A stretch of 64,000 nt of DNA from Streptomyces pristinaespiralis (GCF_001278075.1 NZ_CP011340.1:7933501-7997500), one strand, 5' to 3'. Positions 35,336 to 44,496 are shown, numbered from the stretch's first letter. Made by a program: numbers and translations. Notes: a model not told the origin generated them from the sequence alone.

Positions 35336-35404
35336 ACCACCGTCTGCCGCTGGTGACGCGGTTCTTACCGGCACCCCGTCACGCAGCGCTACGTGTTCCT
35401 CCAT
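35318..35404 (-). CDS. Possible 28-residue leader or gene remnant upstream of the AraC gene
   Basis: ATG (35404) follows AAAGGGGCA inside the right 38-bp repeat and opens a 28-codon frame starting MEEHVALRDGVPVR, which recalls the start of GNAT acetyltransferases (LRDG-x-x-V). It stops 35 nt before the AraC gene, inside the 20-bp dyad. Either a truncated acetyltransferase start left at an insertion boundary, or a leader peptide. Confidence 0.3.
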   Translation of the reverse strand: MEEHVALRDGVPVRTASPAADGGDQSLD

Positions 35405-35438
35405 TGCCCCTTTGGCGCGTATCTCGGGCACACCCCTG
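35401..35438 (-). repeat. Right copy of the 38-bp inverted repeat
   Basis: Inverted relative to 33050-33087, 34/38 identical. On the minus strand the repeat ends in AAAGGGGCAATGG, that is, a ribosome site and an ATG. It lies next to the stop of the glycosylase-like gene at 35439. Confidence 0.85.
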
Positions 35439-36113
35439 TCAGGCCGCCGCGTGTTCCTTCACCGAGCCGGCGAGTTCCTTGTCGAGCGCGGCCCGCACCA
35501 GGCCCGCCGCGAGGTGCGCCGCGTCGGCGTCGCCCGCCAGTCCCAGCAGCGTCCCCGGGTCGTCGGCGACCCCCAGGCGGCGGGCGCCCTGCAGGGCCTT
35601 CTCGTCCAGCAGCGGCCCGGCCTCCGGCCACACGGCCTGCACCTCCCGCAGGAAGATGTCCGCGCCCGCCGGACCGATGCCGGGGACCTCCCGCAGAAGA
35701 CGGCGCAGCTCGTCGACGTCGCCGTCGGCCTGCTTCCGCATCCGCCGCAGATCGCCGCCGTACCGCTCGGTCAGCAGCTCCGCGCCGTCGCCCAACTGCG
35801 TCGCCGTGCGCTCGTCGTAACGCCGGTAGCCCCCACGGCCCAGGGCGTCGACCCGCTCCTGCCACGACGCCTTCTTCATCGCCTCCGGGCTGCGCATACC
35901 CGCGTCGCTCAGCTCCCGGGCTGCCGCGACGGCCACCGAGGCCCTGATGCGGGCGCTCAGCAGATGGGCGAGCACCAGCAGCCGGTACAGCGGCTGCGGC
36001 GTGTCCCGCAGCGTGATCCCCGCCTCCTCCGCGTACGTGCGCCCGTGGTCCTCGAGGAGTGTGTGCAGCACGGCGCGCTGCTGCTTGTCCCCGCCGCCCC
36101 CTCGGGTGCTCAT
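35439..36113 (-). CDS. Endonuclease III/HhH-GPD-like protein
   Basis: 224 residues. The helix-hairpin-helix LLREVPGIGPAGADIFLREVQ is clear, with a following acidic patch WPEAGPLLDEKA where HhH-GPD enzymes place the catalytic Asp. The C-terminal four-cysteine [4Fe-4S] loop of EndoIII is absent, and the catalytic Lys of bifunctional glycosylases is not evident in the hairpin. It may be a monofunctional glycosylase or an inactive relative. Translationally coupled (ATGA, 4-bp overlap) to the baeRF-like gene. Confidence 0.78.
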   Translation of the reverse strand: MSTRGGGGDKQQRAVLHTLLEDHGRTYAEEAGITLRDTPQPLYRLLVLAHLLSARIRASVAVAAARELSDAGMRSPEAMKKASWQERVDALGRGGYRRYDERTATQLGDGAELLTERYGGDLRRMRKQADGDVDELRRLLREVPGIGPAGADIFLREVQAVWPEAGPLLDEKALQGARRLGVADDPGTLLGLAGDADAAHLAAGLVRAALDKELAGSVKEHAAA

Positions 36114-37234
36114 CGCCGCTGTCCCTCCCCGTACGGCCAGCGCAGCAGGGCGCCCAGGCCGCCCACCGGCACGTCGTGGTGGCCGTCCGCGGGGACGCTC
36201 TGCACCTCCGCGCCGGTCACCACCGCGGAGCGCAGCAGCGCGTCGTCTGCGCGCGCCGCGGAGGGCCGGGTCTCACCCAGGTACTGCGACTCCGTGCGGC
36301 GCACGGCCACCTGGTCGGGCTCGCTGCCGACCCAGACCTGGCGCTGCGTGTCGGCACCGTCCGGCCTCACGAACAGCTCGGCGATCCGGTGCTCGCGGGC
36401 GGCCTCCACCAGATCGGGCACGGTCTGGGCGACCGAGTCGTGGGCGGCGCGGAACCGGTCCAGCTCCTTGTCGGTGGTCCGCAGGGCGAACTCGTGCAGC
36501 GCGCTCTCGATGTCCTCGTCCAGCAGGCGCGTGGCCGCGCCCTCCGCCCGGCCGCCGTGCTCGGTCTCCACGGCGATCGGCCGCAGCCGCGGGGGCAGCT
36601 TGTCGTGGACCGCCCGGCGCTCACGGGCACCGCCGGCCAGCACGATCAGGTCGGCCTTCACCTGCTGCTCGCAGTCGGCGATCGCGGCCGCGATCTCGCC
36701 GGCGTTGTGCTCCCAGGTGTTCTCGATGCTCCGCTGGAAGTGCCACTCCGACCAGTCGTCACGTCCTGTTTGGTGCACCGGCCAGTCCCAGCCCTCGGCG
36801 TGCCCGGCGGGGCGGGCGGCGATCGGGGTGCGCACTTCCAGGTCCGCACCGAGCCGGTCGATGTACGCGACCAGGCACACCGGTTCCCGGGCACCGAGGT
36901 CGAGCAGCGGCGCGACGTGCGGCAGGGCGGACCACCGGACGTCCGCGGAGACGGGCGGGGACGTGGCGAGCGGCGGGTCGAGGACCACCTGACCGGCGGT
37001 CGCGAAGACGGCGCGCCCCGGACCGTGCGTCGGCCCCGGCCGTGACATCAGGGCGTCGTGGACGGCGCGCCAGGTCGCGTCGTCGGCCCCCTGCCGTGCG
37101 AGGGACTCGCACACATCGCGGGCCTGCAGCTCACGCCGCCTCGCGGTCGACTCGTTCTCCCATTGGGTGTCGAGATGAACGCTGGCCCATGGACCTGGAC
37201 GCTCGTAGAGAGGGGTGAGAAACGACAGCTGCAT
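36110..37234 (-). CDS. Actinobacterial eRF1-related protein (baeRF2/Rv2629-like)
   Basis: 374 residues. The overall pattern is that of the bacterial eRF1-like (Vms1/baeRF) group: an N-terminal domain with WASVHLDTQWENESTARRRELQARDV, a middle domain of RNase-H-like fold around VCLVAYIDRLGADLEVRTPI and CEQQVKADLIVLAGGARERRAVHDKLP, and a C-terminal L7Ae-like part with VRPDGADTQRQVWVGSEPDQV. Mycobacterial Rv2629 is a hypoxia-associated relative. A role in ribosome rescue or peptidyl-tRNA handling is inferred only. A SigB-type site lies 41 nt upstream. Confidence 0.78.
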   Translation of the reverse strand: MQLSFLTPLYERPGPWASVHLDTQWENESTARRRELQARDVCESLARQGADDATWRAVHDALMSRPGPTHGPGRAVFATAGQVVLDPPLATSPPVSADVRWSALPHVAPLLDLGAREPVCLVAYIDRLGADLEVRTPIAARPAGHAEGWDWPVHQTGRDDWSEWHFQRSIENTWEHNAGEIAAAIADCEQQVKADLIVLAGGARERRAVHDKLPPRLRPIAVETEHGGRAEGAATRLLDEDIESALHEFALRTTDKELDRFRAAHDSVAQTVPDLVEAAREHRIAELFVRPDGADTQRQVWVGSEPDQVAVRRTESQYLGETRPSAARADDALLRSAVVTGAEVQSVPADGHHDVPVGGLGALLRWPYGEGQRR

Positions 37235-37254
37235 GACTTCCTCCCTCGGAGGCC

Positions 37255-37278
37255 GGGTATCGCGTCACGAGCGGGTAC
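37255..37278 (+). promoter_or_regulatory. SigB-type promoter candidate for the DUF6158 gene
   Basis: GGGT, 14 nt, GGGTAC (37273-37278) on the plus strand, 57 nt upstream of GTG 37335. The -10 element is part of the palindrome GGGTACCC, whose other strand serves the divergent gene. Confidence 0.45.
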
Positions 37279-37299
37279 CCGCAAGGTCAACCCACACAC
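37275..37299 (-). promoter_or_regulatory. SigB-type promoter candidate for the baeRF-like operon
   Basis: On the minus strand GTGT (37299-37296), 15 nt, GGGTAC (37280-37275). It shares the GGGTACCC palindrome with the opposite-strand site, so the two promoters are back to back. Confidence 0.5.
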
Positions 37300-37334
37300 G
37301 CCACGACCAGCACGACTCGGAAGGGACGGTTGCC

Positions 37335-37580
37335 GTGAACGAGAGCGAGCACCGGCACAGGGGCGTCGACCCGGCGGACCTCAGCGAACAGGATCTGCTG
37401 CGGGAACTGGAGACCATCCACCGCAGCCGCCACGACACACTCCTCTACGGTTCGGCCGCCGCCCTGGAAGCGCACAACGTGCGGATGGCGGACCTGGAGG
37501 CCGAGTACCTGCGGCGCCACCCCGACCGGGAGGTGGCGGCGGGCCGTACCCGTTCCGGGGCCCGGGACAGGTCCCAGTGA
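37335..37580 (+). CDS. DUF6158 small protein
   Basis: 81 residues from GTG 37335 with GGAAGGGA upstream. Charged and helical: RHRGVDPADLSEQDLLRELETIHRSRHDTLLYGSAAALEAHNVRMADLEAEYLRRHP. Matches the DUF6158 pattern of actinobacteria, function unknown. It is monocistronic with a SigB-type promoter and a terminator, suggesting a small stress-response protein. Confidence 0.82.
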   Translation: MNESEHRHRGVDPADLSEQDLLRELETIHRSRHDTLLYGSAAALEAHNVRMADLEAEYLRRHPDREVAAGRTRSGARDRSQ

Positions 37581-37597
37581 CCGTGCCGGGACGCGGA

Positions 37598-37631
37598 GCG
37601 GGCCCCCGGATCGCGTGAGCCGGGGGCCCGC
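37598..37631. terminator. Terminator after DUF6158
   Basis: GCGGGCCCCCGG and its exact complement (12-bp stem, 10-nt loop), 18 nt after the stop codon. Confidence 0.75.
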
Positions 37632-37714
37632 CGTGGGCTCAGGGGTGCCGGGGGCCCGGCAGCCGCGGATGTGTGGACGCGCGCCGGGCGCGCCCATCCA
37701 CGCCGTCCGGCGGC

Positions 37715-38272
37715 TCAGCGGCTCGCGCCGACGCCGGAAGCCTTCGCGAATTCGGCGGTGAACGCCTCGCAGAACGCATCGAGGTCATCCGGCTTGCGGC
37801 TGGTGATCAGCGTGCTCGGCGCCGCCTCACAGACGCGCACCTGCTCGTCCACCCATTCCCCGCCCGCGTTGCGGACGTCGGTACGCAGGCTGGGCCACGA
37901 GGTGAGGGTGCGGCCGCGCACCACGTCCGCCTCGATCAGCGTCCACGGCGCATGGCAGATCGCCGCCACGGGCTTGCCCGCGTCGAAGAACGCCTTGACG
38001 AACGCCACGGCGTCGGCGTCCATGCGCAGTGCGTCGGGATTGGCCACACCGCCGGGCAGCACGAGTGCGCCGAAGTCGTCGACCGACGCGCCCGCGACCA
38101 CCTGGTCGACAGGGAAGGTGTCGGCCTTGTCCAGGTGGTCGAACGCCTGCACCCGGCCCGGACGCGTCGATACGAGCCGCGGTTCGCCGCCGGAGCCGGA
38201 CACCGCCTGCCAGGGCTTGACGAGTTCGACCTGCTCCACTCCTTCATGGGCCGTCAGAAACGCGATCTGCAT
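37715..38272 (-). CDS. PfpI/DJ-1-superfamily protein (YhbO-like)
   Basis: 185 residues from ATG 38272 with GAGGAG upstream. Nucleophile Cys106-His107 in AAICHAPW, acidic partner in HEGVEQVEL near residue 10-15, and VLPGGVANPDALR. This short form matches the PfpI/YhbO/YajL branch (protease- or deglycase-like stress proteins). It directly follows the CBS gene (2 bp gap), so both are probably co-expressed from the SigB-type promoter at 38763-38788. Not closely similar to the 10523 protein. Confidence 0.9.
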   Translation of the reverse strand: MQIAFLTAHEGVEQVELVKPWQAVSGSGGEPRLVSTRPGRVQAFDHLDKADTFPVDQVVAGASVDDFGALVLPGGVANPDALRMDADAVAFVKAFFDAGKPVAAICHAPWTLIEADVVRGRTLTSWPSLRTDVRNAGGEWVDEQVRVCEAAPSTLITSRKPDDLDAFCEAFTAEFAKASGVGASR

Positions 38273-38274
38273 GA

Positions 38275-38703
38275 TCAGCTCCTCTCGTTGTTGCTCTCGG
38301 CCACGCTGATCTCCGCCAGTACGGAGTGCGGATCCTCGGCGGCGGCGAGATCTCCGAGGCTCACCACGCCGAGCGGACGCCCGTCCTCCACCACCGGCAG
38401 CCGGCGCACCGCGTGGGTGCGCATCAGCCGCACCGCGGACGCCACGGAATCGTCGGGGGTCACGCACACGGGGTCGGGGGTGCACGCGGAGGAGGCACTG
38501 ACGCCGGTGGGATCCGCGCCCTCGGCGACCGAACGAAGGGTGATGTCCCGGTCGGTGAGCATCCCGACCACCGTGTCGCCGTCGGCGACCAGCACATCGC
38601 CGATGTCCAGGTCCCGCATCAGCCGCGCCGCCTCGACGAGTGAGGCGTCCGGCCGCACCGCCGCCACCCCGGCCGTCATGACTTCTCTTACGAGCTCTGC
38701 CAT
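38275..38703 (-). CDS. CBS-pair protein
   Basis: 142 residues made of two CBS motifs: MTAGVAAVRPDASLVEAARLMRDLDIGDVLVADGDTVVGMLTDRDI and VCVTPDDSVASAVRLMRTHAVRRLPVVEDGRPLGVVSLGDLA. Stand-alone CBS pairs bind adenine nucleotides. Operon with the PfpI gene under a SigB-type site 60 nt upstream. Confidence 0.93.
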   Translation of the reverse strand: MAELVREVMTAGVAAVRPDASLVEAARLMRDLDIGDVLVADGDTVVGMLTDRDITLRSVAEGADPTGVSASSACTPDPVCVTPDDSVASAVRLMRTHAVRRLPVVEDGRPLGVVSLGDLAAAEDPHSVLAEISVAESNNERS

Positions 38704-38762
38704 CGCTGTTCGCCTTCCATTCGTCTCTCACCAGCCCGATCGGGGGCGGCTGCCGGGGCCGG

Positions 38763-38788
38763 GTACCCAGCACCACCGGCACCGACAC
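38763..38788 (-). promoter_or_regulatory. SigB-type promoter candidate for the CBS-PfpI operon
   Basis: On the minus strand GTGT, 16 nt, GGGTAC, 60 nt upstream of the CBS start at 38703. Confidence 0.5.
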
Positions 38789-38891
38789 AGGCGAAGAGAG
38801 CCGGCGGGCGGGCAGTTTCCGGGCAGCCAGGTTTGGACCCGGGGAAGGCGGGGACCCGAAGATCGGCCGAGCGGCCATGGGATGGGAGAAC

Positions 38892-38931
38892 GGGCCGGGT
38901 GCGCGGGTCGGCGGAACCGCGCACCCGGCCC
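38892..38931 (-). terminator. Terminator of the mutA-mutB-meaB operon
   Basis: A perfect 15-bp stem (GGGCCGGGTGCGCGG and complement) with a 10-nt loop, starting 9 nt after the meaB stop. Confidence 0.8.
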
Positions 38932-38940
38932 CGCCATGCG

Positions 38941-39942
38941 CTACGGCTGCCCCGGCTCCGGCTCGGCGAAGGCTTCGAGGATGCGCTCCGCGGCCAGTGT
39001 GGCGGTCAGCCGCCCACCGCGGACCTGCTCCTCGAGACCCGCCGTCAGCTCCCGCACCCCGGGGTGCCTGTGCAGCCGGTCCAGCAGGGTGTCGTGGACC
39101 ATCGCCCACGTCCAGCCGATCTGCTGCTCGCGGCGCTTGGCGTCGAGAGCGCCGGTCGAGCCCAGGACCGTACGGTGCTGCTCCAGGCGCTCCCACACCG
39201 CGTCCAGGCCGGTGCCCTCCCGGGCGCTGCACGACAGCACGGGCGGGGTCCACGCGGCGTCGGCCGGGTTCATCAGCCGCAGGGCCCCGGCGAGTTCGCG
39301 GGCCGCTGAGCGGGCGTCGCGCTCGTGGGGACCGTCGGCCTTGTTGACGGCGATCACGTCGGCCAGCTCCAGCACACCCTTCTTGATGCCCTGCAACTGG
39401 TCACCGGTGCGGGCGAGGCTGAGCAGCAGGAACGAGTCGACCATGCCCGCCACGGCGGTCTCCGACTGGCCGACGCCCACCGTCTCCACCAGGACGACGT
39501 CGTAGCCCGCGGCCTCCATGACGACCATCGTCTCCCGGGTCGCCCTGGCGACCCCGCCCAGCGTCCCCGAGCTGGGGGAGGGGCGTACGAACGCCGCCGG
39601 GTCCACCGCCAGGCGCTCCATCCGGGTCTTGTCGCCCAGGATCGAACCGCCGGTGCGGGTGGACGACGGGTCGACGGCGAGGACCGCCACACGGTGTCCG
39701 AGCCCCGTGAGCATCGAACCGAGCGCGTCGATGAACGTGGACTTGCCGACGCCGGGCACCCCGCTGATGCCCACCCGCCTGGCCGCCCCGGCGAACGGCA
39801 GCAGCTCGGTCAGCAGCCGCTGCGCGAGCGCCCGGTGGTCCGGGCGGGTCGACTCCACCAGCGTGACGGCGCGGGCGATGTACGCCCGCGAACCGTCCCG
39901 CACGCCCTTCACATAGGCGTCGATGTCGATCTTCGGTGGCAT
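38941..39942 (-). CDS. meaB: Methylmalonyl-CoA mutase-associated GTPase MeaB
   Basis: 333 residues of the G3E family. Walker A GVPGVGKSTF (about 60-69), VDPSSTRTGGSILGDKTRM, the switch region ETVGVGQSE and the base-specifying NKAD are present, with the C-terminal dimerisation helices. MeaB gates adenosylcobalamin loading and protects the mutase from inactivation. Third gene of the mutase operon, starting 8 bp after mutB ends. Confidence 0.95.
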   Translation of the reverse strand: MPPKIDIDAYVKGVRDGSRAYIARAVTLVESTRPDHRALAQRLLTELLPFAGAARRVGISGVPGVGKSTFIDALGSMLTGLGHRVAVLAVDPSSTRTGGSILGDKTRMERLAVDPAAFVRPSPSSGTLGGVARATRETMVVMEAAGYDVVLVETVGVGQSETAVAGMVDSFLLLSLARTGDQLQGIKKGVLELADVIAVNKADGPHERDARSAARELAGALRLMNPADAAWTPPVLSCSAREGTGLDAVWERLEQHRTVLGSTGALDAKRREQQIGWTWAMVHDTLLDRLHRHPGVRELTAGLEEQVRGGRLTATLAAERILEAFAEPEPGQP

Positions 39943-39950
39943 GGAGGGCC

Positions 39951-42164
39951 CTACGACAACTCGTGGCCGAGCGAACCGGCCAGGGTCCGCACCAGGTCCC
40001 TCGCCGCGTCGGGGATCACCGTCCCCGGCGGGAACACCGCCGCGGCGCCGGCCTCGTGCAGCGCGGGGACGTCCTGCGGCGGGATCACACCGCCGACGAC
40101 GATCATGATGTCCTCACGGCCCTCCGCCGCCAGCTCCTCGCGCAGCGCGGGCACCAGCGTCAGGTGCCCGGCCGCCAGGGACGAGACGCCGACGATGTGG
40201 ACGTCCGCCTCGACCGCCTGCCGGGCGACCTCGGCCGGCGTCTGGAACAGCGGGCCGACGTCCACGTCGAAGCCGAGGTCGGCGAACGCCGTCGCGATCA
40301 CCTTCTGGCCCCGGTCGTGCCCGTCCTGGCCCATCTTGGCGACCAGGATGCGCGGCCGCCGGCCCTCCGCCTGCTCGAACTCGTCGACCAGGGCACGGGT
40401 CGCGTCCACCGAGGGCGACATGCCTGCCTCGTTCCTGTACACACCCGAGATCGTACGGATCTGCCCGGAGTGCCTGCCGTACACCTTCTCCAGGGCGTCG
40501 GAGATCTCCCCGACGGTCGCCATGGCACGGGCCGCGTCCACGGCCAGCGCCAGCAGATTGCCCTCGAGGCCGCCGTCTGGGACGTGGCCGGCCGCCGCGG
40601 CCGCCGTCAGGGCGCGCAGCGCGTCCTGGCACGCGGTCTCGTCGCGCTCCGCGCGCAGCCGCCGCAGCTTCTCGATCTGCTGGGCGCGCACCTGCGAGTT
40701 GTCGACCTTGAGCACGTCGATCTGCTCGTCGGACTCCACGCGGTACTTGTTCACCCCGATCACCGGCTGACGCCCGGAGTCGATCCGTGCCTGGGTGCGC
40801 GCGGCGGCCTCCTCGATGCGGAGCTTGGGGATGCCGGCGTCGATGGCCTTCGCCATGCCGCCCGCCGCCTCGACCTCCTCGATGTGCCGCCAGGCGCGCC
40901 TGGCCAGGTCGTGCGTCAGCTTCTCGACGTACGCGCTGCCGCCCCACGGGTCGATGACCCGGCAGGTGCCCGACTCCTGCTGCAGCAGCAGTTGGGTGTT
41001 GCGGGCGATGCGCGCGGAGAAGTCGGTCGGCAGGGCCAGCGCCTCGTCGAGGGCGTTGGTGTGCAGCGACTGGGTGTGCCCCTGCGTCGCGGCCATCGCC
41101 TCGACACAGGTGCGGGTGACGTTGTTGAAGACGTCCTGCGCCGTCAGCGACCAGCCGGAGGTCTGCGAATGGGTGCGCAGCGACAGCGACTTCGGGTTCT
41201 TCGGGTCGAAGCCCTTCACCAGCTTCGCCCACAGCAGCCGCGCCGCCCGCAGCTTCGCGACCTCCATGAAGAAGTTCATGCCGATCGCCCAGAAGAACGA
41301 CAGCCGGGGCGCGAACGCGTCCACGTCCATGCCCGCGCCGATACCGGCCCGCAGATACTCCATGCCGTCGGCGAGCGTGTACGCGAGCTCCAGGTCGGCC
41401 GTGGCCCCGGCCTCCTGGATGTGGTAACCGGAGATGGAGATCGAGTTGTAGCGGGGCATCTTCTGCGCCGTGTACGCGAAGATGTCCGAGATGATCCGCA
41501 TCGACGGGCCGGGCGGATAGATGTAGGTGTTGCGGACCATGAACTCCTTGAGGATGTCGTTCTGGATGGTCCCCGCGAGCATCGACGCCGGTACGCCCTG
41601 CTCCTCCGCGGCCACGATGTACAGCGCGAGGACGGGCAGCACCGCCCCGTTCATCGTCATCGACACGCTCATGCGGTCCAGCGGGATGCCGTCGAACAGC
41701 TGCCGCATGTCGTAGATCGAGTCGATCGCCACACCGGCCATGCCGACGTCGCCGGTGACCCGCGGGTGGTCGCTGTCGTACCCGCGGTGCGTCGGCAGGT
41801 CGAACGCGACGGACAGGCCCTTCTGGCCCGCCGCCAGATTGCGCCGGTAGAAGGCGTTCGACTCCTCCGCCGTGGAGAACCCCGCGTACTGCCGGATCGT
41901 CCAGGGCTGGTTGACGTACATCGTCGGGTACGGGCCGCGCAGGTACGGCGCCACGCCCGGATACGTACCGAGGAAGTCGACGTCGGCCAGGTCCGCGTCC
42001 GTGTACAGCGGTTTCACCGGAATGCCTTCCGGTGTCTCCCACACCAGCTCACCGGCGTCCTTGCCGGTGGCGGCCTCGAGCGCCGCGCGCCACTGCTTCT
42101 CGTCGGCCGTGCCCGCGGTGGCGGGACCCAGCTCGATCCCCGTGAAGTCCGGGATGCCCATCAC
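39951..42164 (-). CDS. mutB: Methylmalonyl-CoA mutase large subunit
   Basis: 737 residues. The TIM barrel begins after an N-terminal belt with [59 protein letters not shown]. The C-terminal B12 domain has DGHDRG with His616 as the lower cobalt ligand, then [15 protein letters not shown]. It interconverts (R)-methylmalonyl-CoA and succinyl-CoA with adenosylcobalamin. Its ATG overlaps the mutA stop by 4 bp, consistent with equal synthesis of both subunits. Confidence 0.97.
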   Translation of the reverse strand: MMGIPDFTGIELGPATAGTADEKQWRAALEAATGKDAGELVWETPEGIPVKPLYTDADLADVDFLGTYPGVAPYLRGPYPTMYVNQPWTIRQYAGFSTAEESNAFYRRNLAAGQKGLSVAFDLPTHRGYDSDHPRVTGDVGMAGVAIDSIYDMRQLFDGIPLDRMSVSMTMNGAVLPVLALYIVAAEEQGVPASMLAGTIQNDILKEFMVRNTYIYPPGPSMRIISDIFAYTAQKMPRYNSISISGYHIQEAGATADLELAYTLADGMEYLRAGIGAGMDVDAFAPRLSFFWAIGMNFFMEVAKLRAARLLWAKLVKGFDPKNPKSLSLRTHSQTSGWSLTAQDVFNNVTRTCVEAMAATQGHTQSLHTNALDEALALPTDFSARIARNTQLLLQQESGTCRVIDPWGGSAYVEKLTHDLARRAWRHIEEVEAAGGMAKAIDAGIPKLRIEEAAARTQARIDSGRQPVIGVNKYRVESDEQIDVLKVDNSQVRAQQIEKLRRLRAERDETACQDALRALTAAAAAGHVPDGGLEGNLLALAVDAARAMATVGEISDALEKVYGRHSGQIRTISGVYRNEAGMSPSVDATRALVDEFEQAEGRRPRILVAKMGQDGHDRGQKVIATAFADLGFDVDVGPLFQTPAEVARQAVEADVHIVGVSSLAAGHLTLVPALREELAAEGREDIMIVVGGVIPPQDVPALHEAGAAAVFPPGTVIPDAARDLVRTLAGSLGHELS

Positions 42165-44044
42165 GCCACTCCGATCCGGTCGAGGGCCCCGGTCAGCACG
42201 GCGACCGCGTCGCCGCCCGCGACGACGAACTCGTCGACCCCGGCCCTCTCGTACGTCTCACGCTGTTCGCCGGGCCGCCCGGCGAGGAACACCCGCAGAG
42301 CGCCGGCCGCCTTCAGGGCCGCTGCGACATCCGCCGCCTGCTCCGCGTAGAGCGCGTCGCTGGAGCAGATGCACGCCACCCGCGCGCCGCTCGCCGTGAA
42401 GGCCGCCGCGGCCGAGGCCGCGTCGACGCTCGCCGGGTCGTGCACCGTTTCGATGCCGCCGGCCTGGAAGAGGTTGGCCGCGAAACCCGCCCGCGCGGTG
42501 TGCGCGGACGCCGGGCCGAGCGCCGCGACGAACAACCTGGGCCGGGCGCCGGTCGCCGCCAGATGCGCGTCGGAACGTGCCCGCAGCTCCTCGAACGCCT
42601 CGTCGCGGCGGACCACCGGCAGGCCCCCCTCCGGCCGGCGCGGCGCCGGGTCGCGCTCCACCGCCGGCTCAGCGAGCAGCGGGAACTCGCTGACGCCCGT
42701 GACCGGTTCGCGGCGGGTGTCGAGCCTGCTGCGGCGGCTCTCCCATGTGGTGCCGAGGCGCTCGGCGACGAGTCCGCCGCGCAGCGCGGCGGCCAGGCCG
42801 CCGGCGCGTTCGATCTCCTGGAACCACGCCCAGGCCGCCCGGGCGAGCTCGTCCGTGAGCTGCTCCACGTACCAGGAGCCGCCGGCCGGGTCGACGACCC
42901 GGCCGAGGTGCGACTCCTCCAGCAGGATCGAGGACGTGTTGCGGGCGATCCGGCGCGCGAACGCGTCCGGCAGGCCCAGCGCGTGGTCGAAGGGGAGCAC
43001 GGTCACCGCGTCGGCGCCGCCCGCGCCGGCCGCCAGCGAGGCGACCGTCGTGCGCAGCATGTTCACCCACGGGTCCCGGCGCGTCATCATCACGGCCGAC
43101 GTCACCGCGTGCTGGCGCTGGGCGGCGCCGCCCCCGGTCACCCCGCACACCTCGGCCACCCGGGCCCACAGCCGGCGGGCCGCGCGCAGCTTGGCGATCG
43201 TCAGGAACTGGTCGGCGGTGGCCGCGTACCGGAACTCCAGCTGCCCGCAGGCCGCTTCGGCGTCCAGCCCGGCGGCGGTCAGGTCCCGGAGCCAGGAGAC
43301 ACCGGTGGCGAGCGAACAGCCCAGCTCCTGCGCGGCACTGGCGCCGGCCTCGTGATAGGGGAGCGCGTCGACGCTCACCGCGCGCAGATTCGGATACGTG
43401 GTGTGGCAGAGGACCGCCAGCTCGGCGGCGACGGAGGTCCGTTCCTCGATGTCCGCGTGACGGCCGGTGCGTGCGGCATGGCCCAGAGGGTCCGCGCCGA
43501 GATGGCCGAGCGCCGCGCGAGGCGCGGTCGCCCGCTTCTCGTACAGGCCGAGGAGTGCACGTGCCGCGGCGTCGAAGTCACCGCCCGCGTCCAGCACGAC
43601 GGGAGCCAGGTCCAGGTGGACGCCATCCAGGGCGGTGGCCAGGCCGTCGACGGGTACGCCCGCGTCCCCGACGGCCAGCCACACGGAGGCCGCGCCGTTC
43701 TCCAGGTCGGCGAGGACCGCCTCGTTCGTACGGGCCGGGTCGGGCCGCTCGTGACGCTGGCGCACGTCCCAGCCCGCCACCGAGCCGCCCTCCGGCCTGC
43801 CGCCGCGGGTGAAGGGAGCGAAACCGGGGAAACCGGCCGAGTCGGCACCGTCTGCGGACGTGTACAGAGGACGGGTGGCGATCCCGTCCTCCAGCGCCGT
43901 GGACAGTGCGTCCTCTGCCGCCGCGCCCGCCGCGTCCTTGCCTGCCTTGCGCAGTACGCCTTCGACAAGGCGCTGCCACTGCTCATGGGTCGCATCCGGA
44001 AACTCGGCGGCCAGTGAGAACCCGTCATCGGGGAGGACCGTCAT
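42161..44044 (-). CDS. mutA: Methylmalonyl-CoA mutase small subunit
   Basis: 627 residues. Homologous to the large subunit throughout but with degenerate active-site and B12 motifs: where DxHxxG is expected the C-terminal domain reads [23 protein letters not shown], so it cannot ligate cobalt in the same way, as is normal for the small subunit. There is no good ribosome site; a TAACAT 7 nt upstream of the ATG could be the -10 of a leaderless transcript. No cobalamin riboswitch was recognised upstream; an inverted repeat sits at 44072-44097. Confidence 0.95.
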   Translation of the reverse strand: MTVLPDDGFSLAAEFPDATHEQWQRLVEGVLRKAGKDAAGAAAEDALSTALEDGIATRPLYTSADGADSAGFPGFAPFTRGGRPEGGSVAGWDVRQRHERPDPARTNEAVLADLENGAASVWLAVGDAGVPVDGLATALDGVHLDLAPVVLDAGGDFDAAARALLGLYEKRATAPRAALGHLGADPLGHAARTGRHADIEERTSVAAELAVLCHTTYPNLRAVSVDALPYHEAGASAAQELGCSLATGVSWLRDLTAAGLDAEAACGQLEFRYAATADQFLTIAKLRAARRLWARVAEVCGVTGGGAAQRQHAVTSAVMMTRRDPWVNMLRTTVASLAAGAGGADAVTVLPFDHALGLPDAFARRIARNTSSILLEESHLGRVVDPAGGSWYVEQLTDELARAAWAWFQEIERAGGLAAALRGGLVAERLGTTWESRRSRLDTRREPVTGVSEFPLLAEPAVERDPAPRRPEGGLPVVRRDEAFEELRARSDAHLAATGARPRLFVAALGPASAHTARAGFAANLFQAGGIETVHDPASVDAASAAAAFTASGARVACICSSDALYAEQAADVAAALKAAGALRVFLAGRPGEQRETYERAGVDEFVVAGGDAVAVLTGALDRIGVA

Positions 44045-44071
44045 GCCCCGGATGTTAGGTCAGTACCCACA

Positions 44072-44097
44072 GTCACAGCAGGTCCGGCGGCTGTGAC
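44072..44097. promoter_or_regulatory. Inverted repeat upstream of mutA
   Basis: GTCACAGC, 10 nt, GCTGTGAC: a perfect 8-bp dyad 28 nt upstream of mutA. The CACAG/CTGTG core resembles Crp-family (TGTGA-type) or GntR half-sites. Candidate operator. Confidence 0.5.
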
Positions 44098-44179
44098 CTT
44101 GCCCTCCCCGGGGCGCTCTTGATCCAGTGCGCGGCGTGCCCTATCCGGGAGCCCGCCCACCTCGTGCCGCCCGGCCCAT

Positions 44180-44204
44180 GTATGGCCCTACCTCAGGCGG
44201 GTAC
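44180..44204 (+). promoter_or_regulatory. SigB-type promoter candidate for DUF6458
   Basis: GTAT (44180-44183), 15 nt, GGGTAC (44199-44204), 65 nt upstream of ATG 44269. Confidence 0.55.
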
Positions 44205-44268
44205 CCGCAACGGACAAGCCGACAGGGACAAGAACGGACCCCCGAACTGACAGAAACAGGTGAGTCAC

Positions 44269-44496
44269 ATGGGTCTTGGCGGATGCATCATCCTGATCGC
44301 CGCCGGAGCGATTCTCACGTTCGCCACCGACTGGGAGGTGGAAGGCGCGAACCTCGACGTGATCGGGCTGATCCTCATGGCCGTCGGCATCATCGGAGTC
44401 GCCACCTTCACCAGCATCGCCCGGCGGCGGCGCGTGGTCGTGCCGCCCACGACGCCGGTGGTCGAGGACAGGCCGAACCCGCGCACGTACGAATGA
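44269..44496 (+). CDS. DUF6458 small membrane protein
   Basis: 75 residues from ATG 44269, 5 nt after AGGTG; a GTG at 44260 would add three residues. Two transmembrane helices (LGGCIILIAAGAILTFAT and VIGLILMAVGIIGVATF) joined by DWEVEGANLD, with a basic-proline cytoplasmic tail. Family of unknown function in actinobacteria. The SigB-type site suggests an envelope-stress role. Its last codons recur as degenerate copies downstream. Confidence 0.88.
   Translation: MGLGGCIILIAAGAILTFATDWEVEGANLDVIGLILMAVGIIGVATFTSIARRRRVVVPPTTPVVEDRPNPRTYE

Noticed and set aside
40114..42042. 642-codon minus-strand ORF within mutB
   Set aside because: Out-of-frame shadow; the overlapping frame has the complete mutase with cobalamin motif.
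44045..44150. Possible cobalamin riboswitch before mutA
   Set aside because: No B12-box or conserved junction sequences; only a simple 8-bp inverted repeat is present.
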